DNA of 44,086 nucleotides from a virus. Positions 41,301 through 44,086 of the stretch are shown in pieces; the first letter of the stretch is position 1; each line of letters opens with the position of its first letter. Location of the stretch: positions 1 to 44,086 of IMG/VR virus record IMGVR_UViG_3300027969_003477; one strand, written 5' to 3'. The notes beneath the pieces are model-generated. The model saw only the letters and a list, made by a program, of their open reading frames with translations. It had not been told where the DNA came from and ran no database searches. The position numbers were made by a program, and so were the translations under genes.

Positions 41301-41899
41301 CAGTAGCATTAGGCACAGATACCACAGGCGATTATGTTGCTACAGCCGGCGTTAGTGGTAACGGTCTAAGTGGAAGTGCTAGTGGAGAAAATTCCACATT
41401 CACTGTTACATCAAATGCTACCAGTGCTAATACAGGTAACACAATTGTATTCCGTGATGCTAGTGGTAACTTTAGTGCAGGAGTAATGACTGGTACTGCT
41501 ACGGCGGCACGCTATGCTGACTTAGCAGAACGCTATGCCGCAGATCAAGAATATCCCGTTGGTACTGTAGTAGTGTTTGGTGGGGACAAAGAAATCACAA
41601 CAACTAACACAAAAATGGACACTGCGGTAGCAGGTGTTATATCTGCTAACCCTGCATTTAGAATGAACTGCGAGGCAGGAGAAGATAGTACACATCCATA
41701 TGTTGCACTAGCAGGTCGTGTTCCTTGCAGAGTTGCTGGCAAGATCAAGAAAGGTAACATTATGGTTACCAGCGGAATTCCAGGAGTAGCGGTTGCTGCT
41801 GTTGGCGACATTAAGGTAGGATCTATGATAGGAAAAGCACTCGAGAACTATGACTCGGATCACATAGGCACAATTGAAGTAGCGGTAGGGAGAGCATAA
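32357..41899 (+). CDS. giant modular fibre / structural protein, 3180 aa
   Basis: Residues 1-37 (VIDTGIVGNDGTGDSIRDSFRKVNENFRELY with flanks) are the N-terminal module shared with the next two genes. A pectin-lyase-like segment (VETGIYYENLPL, NVAIIGDEFRRTIIRP) lies near 555-600. Three related C-x-RDVGL..D or ILDSLIYDL modules lie near 690, 1050 and 1205. Thr/Gly-rich repeats fill about 2510-2780, and two copies of TGRTITLTGDVTGVS.AWTGSG lie near 2836 and 2949. A C-terminal domain (ADLAERYAADQEYPVGTVVVFGG to IEVAVGRA, about 3051-3180) is common in marine T4-like fibres. No frameshift is visible. It probably forms a long virion fibre; the middle may bind or cut host glycans. Confidence 0.88.
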   Translation: MSRKVIDTGIVGNDGTGDSIRDSFRKVNENFRELYGALGLGSRLKFSTLEDAPVGGTGDDYYRGYENAVVAVNPNESGLIFKQLTAGTGISLNFTDENAIQITNTRSSISNDPAPSLGGNLQAQSGSTQWRIQSLATPVTSDEAANKGYADTKIALGGVFAPDPAAGNVANSAFGTMTGPLILSRNPRPEDDVTYSGLIAATKNYVDNAGFASVANLYVATSGSDERVGVGSSTQGRALPFAYRTLEAALKKAEEIIKSAPPEIGPYRKVLTWTNPDTGVINNCSLTDIAISPDNGTGFAGRVTLTVDSIRLVAGGYNFKVNEILRINKVGGLAINAATVRILTVNSEPGTPNGPILTFQLLTGGKFDLDLPVTNAGGNIAVGIANGSQFGTSAEFAVTYKVSTAIIESAGTGYSLVSVRVTPTVTDTDAVAGFGFADIVGGAIAGITITDQGSDFTEFPELVVTLPRFEIYTGGQRTDFTGDVTTDSAVARRGRDIREGLYLLGETSGALAQILSHQGELDTNGNELFDIDIKYGTFVLGESISYGDVANTRQVAVFVETGIYYENLPLKVSQNVAIIGDEFRRTIIRPKKGMSSSPWAFQYFKRDKVIDGLNTSRNTLNAAREDTFGYHYLGNAGEPVYPEANIDNKGFYRSAADLLSLNKQFIQEEVIAWINKQIVEEVAPFVDFEYNSDICKRDVGLLIDAMVFDLRYGSAPRTISAALKYKDANNASATLAITTQLTQTIAAIRRLETVAQAVIRNIEIVNSEYNAPITGTLITYVEPQVIDTAYTAETGAGGTAVTVSAVTRGNQTTITTSINHELASGEIVTFRNMTGLTQLNGNSYWITVANSTQFNIYTNSARTENVVSTLFGAYTANSGDCVPNGGVIGRLTDVIVDIIDTSSESYNTPLDNDQMDVFLMNDATILRAATIQGGGGFALVLDPEGQILAKSPYAQEGAVFSKSTGRHTFSGGMFVDGFAGNIKFRITNKISTTRLEVDQLKRFPQLPASFIVQDTVYRINYVRDFEYGTNGSTATFVLDEVTPWPFDVFNYNQTICNRDVGLIIDGVGYDIVLGTNYHSRRAGQSYREANAEIVIEDQLDLTIRAIDRAHDRATATLQAIAVSSEFNPSLAVIDQSKQNLRNIIRRGATAAPTLSITNPTGLTSNRANAKILLAANTEFLKQVGTGYLTITYPSLTFSAPDSQKDIERILDSLIYDLVYGGNSETRKAAYAYFNGVGDALVIQLLSTQPQACENALTTVKNAAKQVIVNTTVSPTYGATATQVTASASDGTVVGEIETLMSIITTALSTYRVTAGSEAVKLAAAVASLPAEVLPKLSVAAGGYDYDATKISARVALEAAKTTIQTNVITFVNDNANVYEVLMPGNRSMLSNDFTQINDMGYGLIAANGGLTECVSMFTYYCYTSYYSVTGGQIRGVGGSSAHGVYALAAEGSDPLEVPTPVDLYYELAQGAVVYNDLGAYDNDVKGFIIYVADCAYPPRDQSEIEIDHGGITGIVRYPVVSAVSETDFPVDSTGQRIYRLNLNSDTDGLVVAVPNGTRVTIRINNEIVLTGGVVGVAVRPSTALKINELFDSQLYRVLEFADYEPPLLEAVVIEFITGVATLVRTVATPASVAAGLFVVGREYTITVVGTTNWSAIGASSGTIGRVFVATGVGSGSGTARPTAKPAHGQRPGYAIKFATSGTLPDGIFAGDTYYILDDGFTDSTFRISSTKTGQPLETTSAGSGSHYFEATKLAATALKDGYNYAEITLWPRQEFVPVAAPANPGGPRLVVGPTEVVIGYEYYILSLGSTAWTGMGAGGSPAVGTVFIASNSGSGTGTAVVNRARCTFNYTTDKVNKTGHGFIDGDVIRFETSGIMPSGVFTTRQYIVDNAGANDFELISYIGGPAIEFTDNGTGIFAVGKVLGRVGDSVLSIVELGPIDADRIVGTKISFKGREYSITQYNDADITGETYGEIYLNTPLEDSVIAYDSPITLFAGVAARTEDSQGTLTIRISLTRVTGHDLLEIGTGSYADTNYPNEIYGPPVRIATETLLDTTGEVEYSQVVERGEGRCFFVTTDQFGNFSVGPFFRVDQGTGTVTFSASLALSNLSGLGFKRGVPISEFSTDTSFSDNATDTVPTENATRGYIDRRLGVSHSGDSIDVGRIFPPTTGGFMALTGQLPMKGTLNMDGYRIRNVADPINPQDGVNLRSVSFDAIIANSFPGQAVDAGMTIAFTGTGNEGRAVKIAGDLTVPGDNAITTGVDSTLNEYNIYIKPDIIDNANINSAAAIAQSKLAMVTASTRANATSITQADRGLASFNSAEFTLTNGWTELKINGIAFGKFAQVATDTVLGRSDAGTGDVSAIAFSTVVDEGGAIKKSQYSSQGFLRRTNATTSSQDTDYGVVEAVSAYAGFTDVTSNNKLVIRDASGDIGVRDSYASRAFYVGTSASVNKKLADTAVTATGGSINLYGFSGVLGVSIGDGSVGSDKVSSYRNNSHRFRLNDDSAFAPIQVSSIITPDVTTGGASTAGTLTGNWSMATTSNLTLGTGTINASTGTLQSITLTTGAVGTAGTITGAWSLNTTSKIVGQTGSEIDFSTGTIKSRTLTTGASITTGTLTGNWSLGSGSKIDFTNGTLQSTTLTTGATATAGVITGQWSVAVGSSINTGGTTLTTRAITTGAAATTGTIEGDWSMLTTSNITWGTGYLDMRPGTFYTDTLTTGAAGTAGVITGNWSMATTSNLTLGTGSIDARTGTLYTDTLNTGASGTAGLVTGAWTVDTGSTFVATTIQSQANSATTTATNANTGSTIVLRDASGNFGAGTITAALAGNADTASAWATGRTITLTGDVTGVSAAWTGSGNISIATTISGDATQLGVDTTGQYASTVAVSGTGLSATAANAADGTAYTITSNATSANTINAIVSRDGSGNFTANSITAALNGNASTASAWATGRTITLTGDVTGVSGAWTGSGDISFATTIAANSVALGTDTTGDYVATAGVSGNGLSGSASGENSTFTVTSNATSANTGNTIVFRDASGNFSAGVMTGTATAARYADLAERYAADQEYPVGTVVVFGGDKEITTTNTKMDTAVAGVISANPAFRMNCEAGEDSTHPYVALAGRVPCRVAGKIKKGNIMVTSGIPGVAVAAVGDIKVGSMIGKALENYDSDHIGTIEVAVGRA
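39889..40700 (+). repeat. degenerate tandem repeats in giant fibre gene
   Basis: Units of about 110-120 bp encode variations of TLTTGA..TAGTITG.WS......SGTL. Seven or more units can be followed by eye from ATTGACTGGTAACTGG-type blocks. They form a beta-rich shaft and may allow length change by recombination. Confidence 0.75.
40860..41290 (+). repeat. two-copy duplication in giant fibre gene
   Basis: The blocks at about 40849-40950 and 41189-41290 both encode SAWATGRTITLTGDVTGVS followed by AWTGSG, with flanking segments also alike (TSANTxNxIVxRDxSGNF). A duplication of about 340 bp is indicated. Confidence 0.75.
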
Positions 41900-43308
41900 T
41901 GGCAAAACAAACTATAACACCGGGATCTGCTCCTATTGTATGGAGTACTGTGGATGACGCATTTACTAAAATCAATGCTAATTTTACAGAACTCTATGCA
42001 AGTGTAGGCGGTGCTGGTATTGAATTTGATGCGTTAGAGACTGATCTAATACCAAATCAAAACGACACTTATGATCTTGGAGCTCCATTGAAGCGTTGGG
42101 CTAGCCTGTATCTCAGCGATACCTTGATGATTGGCGGCGCTGCCATTGTCAACGAAGGATTAACCATTAATTTACCTAGTGGTACTAGAGTTGGCGGGGA
42201 TTTAATTATTGATCCTGATAAAAGTTTTTTTAAAGAAGTCACAGTAAACAGTGAAACTTCTATTGTTGCCAACGACTTCAACGACAGTATAAATTTTGAA
42301 AGCGGCACCGGAATTAGGCTCACAACCAATTCAAGTGCAGACACTGTTATTTTTGACAATATTGGTGTTACCAGTCTTGTTGCAGGAACTGCAATAAGTA
42401 TTAGTGGTGCTACAGGAGCGGTCACTGTTAACAACACAGGTGTTACCTCAATCACTGCTGGATTAGGTATGAGTCGAAATACTGCCACAGGTGCGGTAAC
42501 TATTGTTAATACTGGTATTATTGATGTTGATGCAGGCGTTGGCATTAGCGTTGGTGCTAGGGATCCGGTTACTGGAAAAGTGATTGTTACAAATACTGCA
42601 CCAGTAGGTAATGCCTATCGTATTTTTGCCACATCAGGCGAACCTAGTTTAACTGCTCGAAGCTCAGGAGACACATTAACATTTATCGAAGGTGCGGGCA
42701 TAAACATTACTAACACCGCAGCATCCGGATCATTTACAAATAGAATAACATTAGACAATACCGGAGTATTGAGCTTAACAGCAGGTGCGGGTATTAATGT
42801 GTCAGCGACTACAGGAGCAGTCACTGTTAGTTTTAATAACAGAACAGACATAATTGGTAGCGTGTTTGCTGACGATTCAACTATGTTAGTTGACGGCACT
42901 AACGGAGTTTTGCGAGGACAACTTATTGGCAGTTTAACTGGTAATGTAACTGGTAATACTGCTGGAGTCCACACAGGAACTGTGTCCGGTAATGTTACAG
43001 GAAATGTCTTAGGCAATGTTACAGGCAATGTTACAGGCAATCTAACTGGTTATCAAACTGGAGACATGACTGGCAGCGTGTTTGGTCAAGACAGTACAAA
43101 ATTAATAGACGGTGTAGAAAGCAAACTAGTAGGTCCAGTGGATACTAATACTGTTACAGCCAGCAGTTATATTCAAACTGCTGTATATGTAGACCTTACG
43201 GCCATTGCCGCAGCATTACCAATACCTAACAAAGGCATGATAGTATTTGACGACGGCACAAACCAGTTTAGAGGCTTTGATGGCTCTACTTGGGTAGCAT
43301 TAAATTAA
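41899..43308 (+). CDS. fibre-like structural protein, 469 aa
   Basis: It starts on the last base of the giant fibre stop. The N-terminus (TVDDAFTKINANFTELYASVGG) is the shared module. Then come a DLGAPLKRWASLYL module as in the first fibre, repeated GVTSxxAGxGxxxS units, an FADDSTMLVDG block that recurs in the 2080-4326 protein, GNVTGN repeats, and a C-terminal FDDGTNQFRGFDGSTWVALN, a short motif often found at the end of phage fibres. Late expression is inferred from the shared transcript with the giant fibre. Confidence 0.82.
   Translation: MAKQTITPGSAPIVWSTVDDAFTKINANFTELYASVGGAGIEFDALETDLIPNQNDTYDLGAPLKRWASLYLSDTLMIGGAAIVNEGLTINLPSGTRVGGDLIIDPDKSFFKEVTVNSETSIVANDFNDSINFESGTGIRLTTNSSADTVIFDNIGVTSLVAGTAISISGATGAVTVNNTGVTSITAGLGMSRNTATGAVTIVNTGIIDVDAGVGISVGARDPVTGKVIVTNTAPVGNAYRIFATSGEPSLTARSSGDTLTFIEGAGINITNTAASGSFTNRITLDNTGVLSLTAGAGINVSATTGAVTVSFNNRTDIIGSVFADDSTMLVDGTNGVLRGQLIGSLTGNVTGNTAGVHTGTVSGNVTGNVLGNVTGNVTGNLTGYQTGDMTGSVFGQDSTKLIDGVESKLVGPVDTNTVTASSYIQTAVYVDLTAIAAALPIPNKGMIVFDDGTNQFRGFDGSTWVALN
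43012..43041 (+). repeat. 12-bp tandem repeat (GGCAATGTTACA) in fibre gene
   Basis: Two perfect units and a half unit, within a longer run of diverged GNVTGN-coding units (42937-43070). Confidence 0.8.
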
Positions 43309-43320
43309 TCGGAGCGATAA

Positions 43321-44086
43321 ATGGCTAAGAAAATAATTAGAACTGGCACAACTGCTGACCCAACCGGTGACAGCCTTAAGAATGCCTTTGTAAAAGTAAA
43401 TGACAATTTTACTGAACTGTATAACGCATTGGGTCTAGATGCTGATACACTAAACATTGGGGCGTTTGAATTTGTGGGCAGTACAATGACTACCACCGAC
43501 AGTTCAGCTATTGTGATTGATCAAGCTGCTACCATAACCAGCAACCTGTCTGTGGGTGGAGACATTGTGCCACAGACTGCCAATGGCGGCGATCTAGGTT
43601 CAAGTACACTGCCTTGGCGTAGCCTGTATGTCAGCAACAACACAATTTATATTGGTGGTGTAGCCATAGGATTAAATGCCAATAATAATCTAACAGTCAA
43701 CGGCAGTCAAGTTGGTGGCGGTGCCACAAGTTATGCTGACTTGTCAGGTAAACCCACATTGACCACTGTGGCCACTACAGGTGCTTACGCTGATCTAACT
43801 GGCAAGCCAACTATACCAACACTTGTGAGTCAACTGGCTAACGACAGTGGTTTTTTAACTTCAGTCGGTAACATCAGTAATATACAAAGTGAAGGCGACA
43901 TCAACATTGACATCAACCTTGCAGATTCAACTCTGCGTAGATGGCGTTTTGGTGAGGACGGCGATCTAACACTACCCAGTACTAGTGGGTTTATTGATAG
44001 ATTATATACAGATAACAGTGGCAGTAGGACCAAGTTAGAAAAGAAAATAGAATCATCTCCTACTACAGGCACGATTGCTAAACTTG
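43321..44086 (+). CDS. fibre-like structural protein, 3' end beyond window
   Basis: GGAG (43311-43314) precedes ATG 43321. The frame is open to the window edge (255 codons). The N-terminus (IIRTGTTADPTGDSLKNAFVKVNDNFTELYNALG) is the clearest copy of the shared attachment module, followed by a DLGSSTLPWRSLYV module and YADLSGKPT / YADLTGKPT repeats typical of fibre shafts. The C-terminus is not visible. Confidence 0.82.
   Translation, partial: MAKKIIRTGTTADPTGDSLKNAFVKVNDNFTELYNALGLDADTLNIGAFEFVGSTMTTTDSSAIVIDQAATITSNLSVGGDIVPQTANGGDLGSSTLPWRSLYVSNNTIYIGGVAIGLNANNNLTVNGSQVGGGATSYADLSGKPTLTTVATTGAYADLTGKPTIPTLVSQLANDSGFLTSVGNISNIQSEGDINIDINLADSTLRRWRFGEDGDLTLPSTSGFIDRLYTDNSGSRTKLEKKIESSPTTGTIAKL

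Noticed and set aside
1-44086. Integrase, transposase or lysogeny genes
   Set aside because: No product resembling a recombinase, transposase or phage repressor was found in any frame I read, so nothing supports a temperate element.

Overview
The window looks like a stretch of a large, lytic T4-type myovirus of the marine kind (cyanophage or pelagiphage style). The evidence is: several copies of the T4 late-promoter element (TATAAATA and variants ending in TAAATA); very long modular fibre proteins that share a short N-terminal module; small, tightly packed, often overlapping genes; ThyX, UvsE, a tRNA-like gene and many auxiliary metabolic genes. I see no integrase, transposase or CRISPR array. 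The host cannot be named. Genes for CMP-Kdo synthesis point to a Gram-negative host with LPS.

Layout. (1) 1-1960: small plus-strand genes for a tyrosine-phosphatase-like protein, a coiled-coil protein, an HExxH metallopeptidase and a metallophosphoesterase, ending in a strong terminator. (2) 2080-4326: a 748-residue fibre protein behind a perfect T4 late promoter, with its own terminator. (3) 4386-18233: an AT-richer accessory island of about 19 genes on both strands: four 2-oxoglutarate/Fe(II) oxygenase-like proteins, two membrane desaturases, three related GNAT-like proteins, a class II aldolase, a radical SAM enzyme, an acyl carrier protein, a short PLP aminotransferase-fold protein, a glycosyltransferase-like protein, a nitroreductase fused to a virion-type domain, a NodU-type carbamoyltransferase and a methyltransferase. 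(4) 18289-18398: an odd 110-nt tRNA-like gene. (5) 18442-24349: small plus-strand genes including an H1-like protein, ThyX and KdsB, many behind consensus sigma-70 promoters. (6) 24386-26384: two paralogous structural proteins, the first behind a late promoter that sits inside an 11-bp inverted repeat. (7) 26386-31705: sugar-transferase-like proteins, a QueD-like protein, a methyltransferase, KdsA and UvsE. (8) 31689-32283 minus: an Ala/Pro/Lys-rich basic protein and a zinc-ribbon protein. (9) 32357-44086: a 3180-residue fibre protein and two further fibre-like proteins, the last cut by the window edge.

How it fits together. Sigma-70 type promoters serve the small-gene and nucleotide/sugar regions and probably fire early. 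TAAATA-type late elements serve the fibres and most transcription units of the accessory island. The island therefore appears to be expressed late, together with virion proteins. Its gene content looks like a pathway that builds and decorates a small molecule or glycan: acyl carrier, desaturation, N-acyl transfer, hydroxylation, carbamoylation, methylation and glycosyl transfer. The fusion of one enzyme to a virion-type domain hints that some of this chemistry may be associated with the particle. Product and target are unknown.
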